Assembly (NCBI GenBank): GCA_016213865.1
Contig: JACQZL010000201.1
Span: 1-5,493, forward strand
Length of the DNA: 5,493 nt
Source: Candidatus Rifleibacteriota bacterium
GTDB taxonomy: Bacteria; UBP17; UBA6191; JACPRK01
Direction of reading: 5' to 3'
Below the pieces are notes generated by a model. That model was not told the DNA's origin, made no database searches, and saw nothing but the letters and a program-made list of their open reading frames with translations. Shown here one piece after another: positions 1-5,493 of the stretch. Every line of letters starts with the position of its first letter. Positions within the stretch are counted from its first letter, which is position 1. The translations under genes and the position numbers were made by a program.

Positions 1-257
1 ACTACGGACTGCTCGCCAACGCCCTGATGCAGCAGGGGCCCTGGGCAGGAAAGACCTAGGTGGTTACCCGTTCCTGGTTCCTGGAGGCCCTGCGGGAGCG
101 CATCGAGACGATTGACTGGGCCGTGGCCCGGAAAGACGTCGAGAGGTTCCTTGTCGCAAGCGAATCCGGAACGCTCGACCTGTGGGACCGCCCGCTCTTC
201 CTCCAGTACCTGGATAAGCTGGCCGAGGTGACCGGCAGCTCCTCCTCCGGCGCCTGA
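1..257 (+). pseudogene. C-terminal part of AbiEii/AbiGii-like nucleotidyltransferase, interrupted by in-frame TAG
   Basis: The frame is open from the left edge and reads YGLLANALMQQGPWAGKT before a TAG at 57-59. The same frame then continues from GTG at 60 through 65 residues to TGA at 255-257. The pattern GLLANAL-Q-G-W-G-T followed by a helix, IDWAVARKDVERFL and LDLW--LFLQYLDKL resembles, from memory, the C-terminal tail of AbiEii/AbiGii-type nucleotidyltransferases (toxin of the type IV abortive-infection pair). Homology therefore seems to run through the stop without a frame change, which suggests a nonsense mutation. The downstream piece could still be made separately: AGGAAAG at 47-53 lies six bases before GTG 60, which directly follows TAG. 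The catalytic domain and any AbiEi partner lie outside the window. Family assignment is moderately uncertain. Two independent small genes are the alternative. Confidence 0.5.
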
Positions 258-340
258 CGCGCGCTGGCCCTGCGGCCAGGATGCGAGATGGCCGATCGCC
301 TCGTGGGCGCGCCGGGGTACCTGGCACCGGAAGTCCTGCG

Positions 341-448
341 GTTGCTTCTTCGCAACGGAACGGCGAGACAGCCTTCCATCGAAGCGATCGTGCTCCGGCA
401 GGTGTAGCCGTTGAGCGTGACCTTCACGGGCGCCCTCACTTTTCCGAA
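341..448 (-). pseudogene. DUF1905-domain fragment (decayed)
   Basis: On the minus strand this segment reads FGKVRAPVKVTLNGYT, then CRSTIASMEG, then LAVPLRRSN. DUF1905 proteins, small beta-barrel-like domains often found alone or fused to YdeI-type domains, carry a closely similar run: R-PV-VT-NG-T-RST-A-M-G, a short strand, then N-R-AAGV-GD. The conserved core is recognisable. The next residues (NRRTSGARYPG) only loosely follow the expected pattern, and the frame then runs into the tail of the AbiEii-like remnant on the opposite strand without a believable C-terminus. The upstream part (about 449-634) does not look like the normal N-terminus. I see no plausible start or ribosome site. This is best read as a relic of about 36 residues from a domain normally about 90 residues long. 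The function of DUF1905 is not established. Confidence 0.55.
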
Positions 449-575
449 GATCGACGAAGGCACGCTGGAGGCCCCTGCTCGGCCCGTTGGGATTCCCGTT
501 CGGCATGCCCTGAGGCCTCGGATGCGCTTGCGGAATGCGGGGAGCCGCATGAGTGGGTGCGTGGCCCAAGGAGTT

Positions 576-647
576 GTAGCGCGGACCCTTGTGGCCCGCC
601 AGGCGAGCAGATCGGCTCCAGAAGCGGGGGACAAGCCCCCGCGCTAC
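576..647. repeat. REPIN-like element: two inverted REP-type palindromic units
   Basis: Unit 1 (576-599) starts with GTAGCGCGG. Unit 2 (624-647) ends with CCGCGCTAC, its exact reverse complement. Each unit contains its own hairpin. In unit 2, GCGGGGG (624-630) pairs perfectly with CCCCCGC (636-642) across the loop ACAAG. In unit 1, GCGGACC (581-587) pairs with GGCCCGC (593-599), with one mismatch, across CTTGT. The loops are reverse complements of each other. The stems differ by compensatory GG-to-CC changes, so pairing rather than sequence was conserved. The 24-base spacer lies at 600-623. This layout of two inverted REPs is that of REPINs, which are mobilised in trans by RAYT (Y1/TnpA_REP) transposases. 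No RAYT gene lies in the window, and copy number elsewhere in the genome is unknown. Confidence 0.7.
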
Positions 648-715
648 TCCACTCACAAGGCCGGTGGCGGCTGTTAACCCACGAACCGCGTGCGCACCCT
701 CGAGGCCTCCTCCAG

Positions 716-746
716 TTGTCGAAGGGCTCCCTCTGTCTGGTATGCT
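716..746 (+). promoter_or_regulatory. Possible sigma70-type promoter for the helicase gene
   Basis: TTGTCG (716-721) could serve as a -35 box and TATGCT (741-746) as a -10 box, with a 19-base spacer that is longer than ideal. Transcription would start near 752-754, immediately before the ATG at 755. No Shine-Dalgarno-like sequence precedes that ATG, so a leaderless or near-leaderless mRNA would fit. The call rests only on hexamer resemblance in GC-rich DNA, so chance is a real possibility. Confidence 0.25.
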
Positions 747-754
747 GGCCGGCC

Positions 755-3700
755 ATGCCTTCGGAATCGCCAGGGTCTTCCTGGAGCTTGCGGTTGCACC
801 GGGACGTCGCATCGTGGCTCCAGGCACCTTCGTCCCACCAGTTGCGGGCCCGGGCGCTGAACGAGCTTCTCGACCTGGCTGTGCGGGGGCGGACGCGGCG
901 CGTCAAGTCCGTCTCGGGGACCAACCGGGGTTGGCTGCGCTCGCCTCTGGGCGGTGCGAGCGGAAGCCACTTCTACCTCTGGTGGCGCACGCGGCCCGGC
1001 GAGGCCGGGGGCACCGTTTCGAAGCCTTCCCTGATCGTGCGGGCCATCCGCCACCACGACGAGACGGACCGTGTGCTCGAGGTGGGCGACCCGGACTCGG
1101 ACTACGTTGCATGGGCGCCGTCGGTCGAGACTTCCGGAGAGTCGCTCACCGAAGCCCAAGAGCGTGTCCTGACAACGCGTGTTCCCGTGGTCTTCGTCCG
1201 TGGTGCTCCAGGGACCGGCAAGACGAGGGCCCTACTCGAACTGCTGGCTCGAGACCCGGCAAGGCATGCGCTGTACGTGACGAAGAACCACAGACTGGCC
1301 GAACAGGCGGCGAGGTTCGTGAGCACCGTGACCGGTTCTTCCGAGCGCATCGCATTCTGGACCGCGGACGGACTGATCGACACGCTGGCCCAGATCCCAA
1401 CCCCACGAGAGTCCGAACGAGTCCTCCTCGCTGAGTTTTCGCGGGTGGTTGCCCGCCTGCCCAGGGCGCTCGGACGTTTACGCTCGACGCCACATCGGCT
1501 CTATGCCGAGATTCACGCCCACGTTCTGGGCAGAAGCCTCCCGCTCGAATTCCGAGGACGCCCCCCGGCGAAGGGACGGCTGCTGGATCCGAACGCCTAT
1601 CTGAAGGTTCGGGAACCGGTGCTGGGTGCCATGCTCGCCCGAGGTGCGGTTTCCGTGGCCACACATCTCGGCTCCATGGGCCTCCTCGACCGCTTCTTCC
1701 CGTCCCCGACACGGGCCTGGCAGGCAGCCCTCAACCTCGCCGGCCGTGCGGCCGCACAAGGGCCGGAGCTCAAAGTGACGAGCCTGCTCGTGGACGAGAT
1801 CCAGGATCTCACACCGCTGGAGACTCTGGTACTTCTGAGCTTCTGCACGCAGTCCGGACCTCGTGACCCAGACTCTCCGGTCCGGATCGTGGTGGCCGGC
1901 GATGAGGGCCAGACTGTCAAGCCCTCGGACTTCGATTGGGGAGAACTGGCCGACCTGGCGGGCGCTATCGTGGGCCGACCGGTCTGGCTCGATCTCGAGG
2001 ACGACTTGCGCGGCTCGCAGGCCGTCTCGCAGGTCGTCGAGAGGTCGTGGGGCCTTTACCGGCACCTCGAGAAGAGTCACAGGCCGCGCGGGAAGTCCGC
2101 GGCCACCCTGACCGGCCGCACCGCTGGGGACGCAGTCCTCGTGTCCTGCGCCTCCGAACCCGAGATGTCGGCGGTGATGGCTGCGCTCTCGGAGCTGGCC
2201 GACTCGGTGCTGGTCTACCCGGGCGAGGAGGTCCCGGAGCGGCTGGAGGCGCTGGCCGGAGGCCCCGAGAGCATCCTGACGTGTCGAGACGTGAAAGGGC
2301 TCGACTTCCAGACGGTCACCGTGCTGCACGCCGCGGCGCACCTCGATTCTTACTGCTCGGAGGTTCTGGACCCCTTGCGCGACACGGCCTCGTCGATGCT
2401 CACCGTCCGAATGATGGCCGACCAGCTTCGGGTCGCGCTCAGCCGGGCCACCGAGCGGCTGGTGCTGCTGGAGCTGGGCCCGTCCTCGGAGAGCGTGCGC
2501 CAGCTCCGGGACCTCGTGGGTTCCTCCGTGCGGCAGCTTCCCGCGGGACTCTTCATCGACGAGCTGACGAGCGAACGGACAAGCCCTGAAGAACTCGCCG
2601 CCGAGATGTGTGAGGAGCTCGAGAAACTGCTCGAGACTCATCCGCACCGCTGTTACCGGCGGGCCGCGTGGATGCTGGAACGTCTGCACGAGCCTTCGGG
2701 ATTGCCCTCCGGCCGCGAGTTGCTTCGACTGGCCGGCCTGGCCGCAGTGCTGTCGGCCCAGGCGCTCACCCCGGGGCTCTCGAGTCAGGAGAGCGAGTTG
2801 CGATTGCGACGAGCCAGAGCCTGGCTCGACCTCAGCGGTGCTCGGCGCGAAGCCGAGCTGGTTGGCCTGATGTCGGGAGACGCGCCCCCGGCCGACGAGC
2901 CGGACAGCTCACATCCCGAGGTCCATCCCTTGCTGCGCGTCAGGTTCGAGGCCTGGCGAGTGCGGAGTCAGGGGGCAGGCGGGTCGTCCGTGGCGGGCCT
3001 CCAGGACGGCGCCAGGGGCCCCGGGCGCGAGCCCCGACCCTCGTTTGGACCCGATTGGGAGCTCTGGGAAGCCGAGTTCAACACGGGCGAAGTGCTGCTG
3101 GAGGACGGCGAGATGCGCCAGGCCGAACGCCATTTCAGACGGGTCGTGGCGCTGGCTCGGGAGCTGGAGCCTCGCGACGGGCGAGTGGTCTTGTCCTTGG
3201 GGCGCCTGGGCGCAGCCCAGCTAGGCCGCGGGCTCTTTGCCCTGGCTTCCGATACGCTTCGAAAAGCCGTGGAGCTGCACCGTGCAGCGGGCGACCCGGA
3301 CTCGGTGGACCTGGCGCTGATCCTGCAGTTGCTCGCCCGCGCGAGCCTGTCGTACGGCAGGCTCGAAGAGGCCGAACGGGCCGCCCGGAGGGCGCTCGGA
3401 ATCCAGGCCCGGTTCCTCCGCCCGGGGCATGAGGATTGGGTGCAGAGCATGCTCTGCCTTTCCCGCGTCGTCCAGCGTCGAGGTGAGGTGATGAAGGCGC
3501 TGAAGTTGCTCGACGAGATCCTGGACAGCCTGGATCCCGAGGATCTAGACCTCGAGGCCAGCGTGCTGCGCAAGCGCGCCGAACTCTGTGAGTTCGTGGG
3601 GCGCCCCGCCGAGGCTGCGCGGGACCGCGAACGGCTCGATGCGTTGGGAGCCGCGCTCCCGCGCGAACTGCTGCTGCGGAGGCTGGAGGAACTCTCCACG

Positions 3701-4543
3701 GCCGAGCTCATCGCAAAAGTGGGCTCCAAGAGGACCCTCGAGTCGGACGACGCCTGTGTGATTCTCGTTCGCCGCGGCGGTGCCGTGGTCGCTGCTGTCG
3801 TCGAGGAGATGTGCTTCCGGATCCGGAGCAGACCCCGGCCTTGCGAATCCCACGCCTCCGGGGAGAGTCTGGACGAGGAGCGGCTTGCAGACTCGGCGCT
3901 CCTGGACGCCGGGACCCAGGCCTTCGGGCTGGTGCTGGCTCAACTGGCTCACCACGCCTTGCCGGTGGTCCGGGATGCGGCGCAAGACTCGGATGAAGCC
4001 GTCCGGCTGGAGATGGTACGCACGCTGGGAGCCATAGCCATGACGGTACCGGAGGCCACTTCGGAGCTGCTGCACGCCCTGAGAGACAGCTCTGCCAAGG
4101 TCCGTTGCATGGCAATCCTGAGACTCGGCATGCTTGCGGGCTCGGGCCCGGAGGTGGTCGCGGCCCTGAAGATGTTCGCCACCTCCGCCGAAGAGGAGGA
4201 ACGGATCAACGCCATCCTGGCCCTCGCCTCCTTGGGCGAGGAGCTAGCCTTCGTCCTGCCCATCGTCGAGCAGTATCTGCAGGAGCCGAGCGTGGCCCTT
4301 CGATTCTATGCTCTGACGGCCGTCGAGAAGGCGGGGCACGCCGCCCGGTCGCTGCTGGCGCCCGTCATGCAGAACCTCCGTCACGAGATGCCACTCGTCC
4401 GCCGTTGTGCCCTGACGGCGCTGGCAGCGCTGCTGGAGACGGCCTCCGAGCGCGAGGATTACGTGCGGCCTCTCGAGGACGATCCGGACCCGGCCGTCCG
4501 ACAGATGGTCCAGCTCATCCTGAACCTCCCGCTCCCGTCGTGA
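755..4543 (+). CDS. Multidomain SF1 (UvrD-like) helicase with RelE-like N-terminus and TPR and HEAT repeats
   Basis: The protein has 1262 residues. Residues about 11-110 form a small alpha-then-beta domain (helices, VKSVSGTNRGWLRSPL, FYLWW, then IVRAIRHHDETDR) that looks RelE/ParE-like; this is inference. The SF1 motor follows: Q motif Q135, Walker A GAPGTGKT 150-157 (K156), motif Ia near 173-185, Walker B LLVDEIQDL 344-352 (D347, E348), motif III GDEGQT 382-387, motif IV as LEDDLRGS 414-421, motif V with KGLDF 514-518, and motif VI VALSRAT 560-566 (R564). Residues about 570-770 are a helical linker. Five TPRs have glycines at 785, 826, 868, 910 and 949. Six HEAT-like repeats have a shared hydrophobic position at 1083, 1116, 1151, 1182, 1215 and 1248. 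No signal peptide or membrane segment is visible, so it should be cytosolic. ATG 755 was chosen because upstream sequence is remnant and repeat DNA. It appears monocistronic. ATP-driven nucleic-acid translocation is well supported. Defence or RNA surveillance is a guess. Confidence 0.9.
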   Translation: MPSESPGSSWSLRLHRDVASWLQAPSSHQLRARALNELLDLAVRGRTRRVKSVSGTNRGWLRSPLGGASGSHFYLWWRTRPGEAGGTVSKPSLIVRAIRHHDETDRVLEVGDPDSDYVAWAPSVETSGESLTEAQERVLTTRVPVVFVRGAPGTGKTRALLELLARDPARHALYVTKNHRLAEQAARFVSTVTGSSERIAFWTADGLIDTLAQIPTPRESERVLLAEFSRVVARLPRALGRLRSTPHRLYAEIHAHVLGRSLPLEFRGRPPAKGRLLDPNAYLKVREPVLGAMLARGAVSVATHLGSMGLLDRFFPSPTRAWQAALNLAGRAAAQGPELKVTSLLVDEIQDLTPLETLVLLSFCTQSGPRDPDSPVRIVVAGDEGQTVKPSDFDWGELADLAGAIVGRPVWLDLEDDLRGSQAVSQVVERSWGLYRHLEKSHRPRGKSAATLTGRTAGDAVLVSCASEPEMSAVMAALSELADSVLVYPGEEVPERLEALAGGPESILTCRDVKGLDFQTVTVLHAAAHLDSYCSEVLDPLRDTASSMLTVRMMADQLRVALSRATERLVLLELGPSSESVRQLRDLVGSSVRQLPAGLFIDELTSERTSPEELAAEMCEELEKLLETHPHRCYRRAAWMLERLHEPSGLPSGRELLRLAGLAAVLSAQALTPGLSSQESELRLRRARAWLDLSGARREAELVGLMSGDAPPADEPDSSHPEVHPLLRVRFEAWRVRSQGAGGSSVAGLQDGARGPGREPRPSFGPDWELWEAEFNTGEVLLEDGEMRQAERHFRRVVALARELEPRDGRVVLSLGRLGAAQLGRGLFALASDTLRKAVELHRAAGDPDSVDLALILQLLARASLSYGRLEEAERAARRALGIQARFLRPGHEDWVQSMLCLSRVVQRRGEVMKALKLLDEILDSLDPEDLDLEASVLRKRAELCEFVGRPAEAARDRERLDALGAALPRELLLRRLEELSTAELIAKVGSKRTLESDDACVILVRRGGAVVAAVVEEMCFRIRSRPRPCESHASGESLDEERLADSALLDAGTQAFGLVLAQLAHHALPVVRDAAQDSDEAVRLEMVRTLGAIAMTVPEATSELLHALRDSSAKVRCMAILRLGMLAGSGPEVVAALKMFATSAEEEERINAILALASLGEELAFVLPIVEQYLQEPSVALRFYALTAVEKAGHAARSLLAPVMQNLRHEMPLVRRCALTALAALLETASEREDYVRPLEDDPDPAVRQMVQLILNLPLPS

Positions 4544-4581
4544 AGCTGAAGCGGCGCCACCAAGCCAGGAGGTTTGCCCTT

Positions 4582-4615
4582 CTCGAGCGGGATCCCGCGG
4601 ATCCGCGCGGTCGAG
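4582..4615. terminator. Dyad-rich stem-loop downstream of helicase gene
   Basis: Starting 38 bases after the helicase stop, CTCGA (4582-4586) can pair with TCGAG (4611-4615). Inside, GGATCC (4590-4595) pairs with GGATCC (4599-4604) across the loop CGC, giving an imperfect stem. The same stretch contains two overlapping perfect 12-base palindromes, GCGGGATCCCGC (4587-4598) and CGCGGATCCGCG (4596-4607). No T-tract follows on either strand, so this is not a textbook intrinsic terminator. It could act as an mRNA-end structure or be a protein-binding dyad. Confidence 0.3.
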
Positions 4616-4690
4616 CCCCTCGTCCGACAGAGCCCCCGTGGGGCATCCCCTCTGACAGGCCCTGCACGAGAGCCCCCTGCGTGAGATTCT

Positions 4691-4759
4691 ATGCTCCGCC
4701 CCGACGGCACCGTGGTCCTTCACCTGTGGAGCTCCTGGCAGGACGGCGCCGCCGCGTGA
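4691..4759 (+). mobile_element. Possible IS91-type (Y2) transposase remnant
   Basis: A 22-codon open stretch, closed by TGA at 4682-4684 upstream and TGA at 4757-4759 downstream, contains RPDGTVVLHLWSSWQDG. IS91/IS801-family transposases have a similar segment (R-DG-V-L-L---W-DGT) shortly before their YHGVLAP motif. The Y2 catalytic tyrosines and the YHGV motif are absent, and the match stops within a few bases of where the neighbouring kinase homology on the other strand breaks off. That position supports a recombination scar left by a transposon. The match is short, so family assignment is tentative. Confidence 0.35.
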
Positions 4760-5065
4760 CGCCAGGGACTCTCCGTCGACGATCTCGCAGACCAGGTACG
4801 GCCGGCCGCCCTCCTCGCCCGACTCGTAGACCTGCATCACGTTGGGGTGCCGCAGTTGGGCGAGCAACCGGCCTTCCCGCTGGAACCGCGCCCGGGTCGC
4901 GTCGTCGCAGGCCTGGGGGAACTTGATGGCCACCGGCCGGGCCAGCGCTCGCTGCTCGGCGCGCAAGACCACGCCCATCCCGCCGGAGCCGAGCTCTCCC
5001 TTCACCTCGTACCTGGAGCGAAAGGCCCTCGAGAAGTCTCTCGGCCTGTCCGTCGGCTCAGCCAT
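4760..5065 (-). pseudogene. Truncated Hanks-type Ser/Thr protein kinase (N-lobe only)
   Basis: From ATG at 5065 the protein carries a clear kinase N-lobe: glycine loop LGSGGMGVV (residues 25-33), ATP-binding lysine K48 in VAIK, a likely alpha-C glutamate E64 in REGRLLAQL, the RHPNVMQVYE strand region (72-81) and the hinge-side LVCEIVDGESLA (91-102). Homology ends there. The HRD catalytic loop, DFG and APE motifs and the C-lobe are all missing, against about 260-280 residues for a kinase domain. The frame happens to stay open through the spacer and antisense to the helicase gene, but that tail resembles nothing and is shadow sequence. The fragment cannot be an active kinase. The break coincides with a possible IS91 remnant. 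It lies 71 bases after the sugar transferase on the same strand. No good Shine-Dalgarno site is visible. Confidence 0.8.
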
Positions 5066-5136
5066 CGGATTCGGAGCCTACCACATCACAAACCCCGGGC
5101 CCGGTCTTGTGGGGGCGCTGCTGCGCCGAGCCTCCC

Positions 5137-5493
5137 TCACGGCGCGAAGACCAGCGCCACCGTCTTGAGCAAGATCTGCAGGTCGAGGAGGAAGCTGCGG
5201 TTCAGGACGTAATACAGATCCAGACGGACCATCTGGTCGAAGCGCCACTTGCGGAACTTCTCGACCTGCCAGAGGCCCGTGACGCCGGGCTTCTCGGCGA
5301 AGCGGCAGTGGTGCCAGCCGGCGTATGACGCGACCTCCTCCGGAAGCGGGGGGCGCGGCCCGACGAGGCTCATGTCGCCTGCCACGACGTTGATCAGTTC
5401 GGGCAGCTTGTCGAGGCGGCGCCTGCGCAGGAACGCGGCCAGCGCCGAGCAGGGGGGAGGACCCTCGCCCTCGGAGGCGAGCGGGACGCTGGG
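5137..5493 (-). CDS. Bacterial sugar transferase (polyprenyl-phosphate phosphoglycosyl transferase), C-terminal part
   Basis: This is the C-terminal 118 codons of a gene whose 5' part lies beyond the right edge. The family (WcaJ/PglC-type monotopic phosphoglycosyl transferases) moves a sugar phosphate from a nucleotide sugar to undecaprenyl phosphate at the inner membrane, the first step of exopolysaccharide or O-antigen repeat synthesis. Family marks in order are FLRRRRLDKLPELINVV, GDMSLVGPRPPLPEEV, KPGVTGLWQV, then FDQMVRLDLYYV and the C-terminal SFLLDLQILLKTV. The upstream membrane helix and the catalytic Asp-Glu pair are not in the window. Oddities: the usual LDELPQ is LDKLPE; the GRS-type residues after GLWQV are replaced by EKFRK; the usual D-P-R-x-T before FLRR reads PPPCS; and the C-terminus is short (VALVFAP). 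The gene may still be functional, as the core is intact. Confidence 0.88.
   Translation of the reverse strand, partial: PSVPLASEGEGPPPCSALAAFLRRRRLDKLPELINVVAGDMSLVGPRPPLPEEVASYAGWHHCRFAEKPGVTGLWQVEKFRKWRFDQMVRLDLYYVLNRSFLLDLQILLKTVALVFAP

Larger units (their letters stand above)
258..754. other. Non-coding decay region between AbiEii-like remnant and helicase gene
   Basis: No intact gene can be supported here. The helicase frame stays open back to an ATG at 281. That extension is rejected because it overlaps a minus-strand DUF1905-like fragment (about 341-448) and the REPIN-like element (576-647), and because its translation is low-complexity and rich in R, P and S. A 39-codon plus-strand ORF (288-407) has AGGA at 277-280 as a possible ribosome site and contains APGYLAPEV, but it matches no family convincingly as a whole. 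I see nothing recognisable in 449-575 or 648-715. Confidence 0.6.

Noticed and set aside
288..407. 39-codon ORF with APGYLAPEV, resembling the kinase APE segment, and a fair ribosome site
   Set aside because: Only about nine residues match, the following residues do not continue like a kinase, and the kinase relic at 4760-5065 is far away on the other strand. Chance similarity is likelier.
281..754. Long N-terminal extension of the helicase frame starting at ATG 281
   Set aside because: It overlaps a DUF1905 relic on the other strand and the REPIN-like element, its translation is low-complexity, and the recognisable domains begin only after the ATG at 755.
1478..2689. Long minus-strand open frame opposite the helicase
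   Set aside because: It is antisense to the helicase motor in GC-rich DNA, where shadow frames stay open. Its translation shows no motif, while the plus-strand motifs are unambiguous.
2968..3729. Minus-strand Ser/Arg-rich open frame opposite the TPR region
   Set aside because: It is the complement of Leu/Glu/Ala/Arg-rich TPR codons, with low complexity and no domain.
4244..4759. C-terminal continuation of the kinase frame into the helicase 3' end
   Set aside because: There is no kinase C-lobe motif (HRD, DFG, APE), and the sequence is simply antisense to the spacer and HEAT repeats.
5095..5104. Perfect palindrome CCGGGCCCGG between sugar transferase and kinase relic, considered as a terminator
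   Set aside because: There is no usable loop and no T-tract on the minus strand. A 10-base GC palindrome is expected by chance in such DNA.
1..5493. CRISPR arrays, tRNA or rRNA genes
   Set aside because: No regularly spaced direct repeats and no tRNA- or rRNA-like sequence were seen on either strand.

Overview
The window is a GC-rich bacterial segment. It holds one large intact gene in the middle, gene remnants on both sides, and the end of an exopolysaccharide-type sugar transferase gene at the right edge. A Hanks-type Ser/Thr kinase fragment, TPR/HEAT-rich proteins, an AbiEii-like remnant and a REPIN-like element together suggest a large-genome environmental bacterium, such as Myxococcota, Acidobacteriota or Planctomycetota. 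This is inference: nothing in the window fixes the phylum.

Left flank (1-754): first comes the 3' end of a gene whose protein resembles the C-terminus of AbiEii/AbiGii-type nucleotidyltransferases, with an in-frame TAG at 57-59. Next is a non-coding stretch containing a DUF1905-like fragment on the minus strand (about 341-448). A REPIN-like element at 576-647 follows: two inverted 24-nt units, each able to form its own hairpin around the same loop. The last part may hold the promoter of the large gene.

Centre (755-4543): one + strand gene encodes a protein of 1262 residues. Its parts, in order, are a small RelE/ParE-like looking N-terminal domain (inferred), a complete SF1 (UvrD/Rep-like) helicase motor, a helical linker, five TPRs with a period of about 42 residues, and six C-terminal HEAT-like repeats with a period of about 33 residues. 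This combination of nuclease-like domain, motor and two repeat scaffolds looks like a large sensor/effector. A defence or RNA/DNA surveillance role is plausible but unproven.

Right flank (4544-5493): a dyad-rich spacer follows the large gene. Then comes a short fragment resembling an IS91-type (Y2) transposase. It abuts the broken end of a minus-strand Ser/Thr kinase that keeps only its N-lobe. Upstream of the kinase on the same strand is the C-terminal part of a bacterial sugar transferase (phosphoglycosyl transferase), cut by the window edge. In short, an intact multi-domain gene sits between decayed genes and mobile-element traces, as expected in an accessory region with high turnover.
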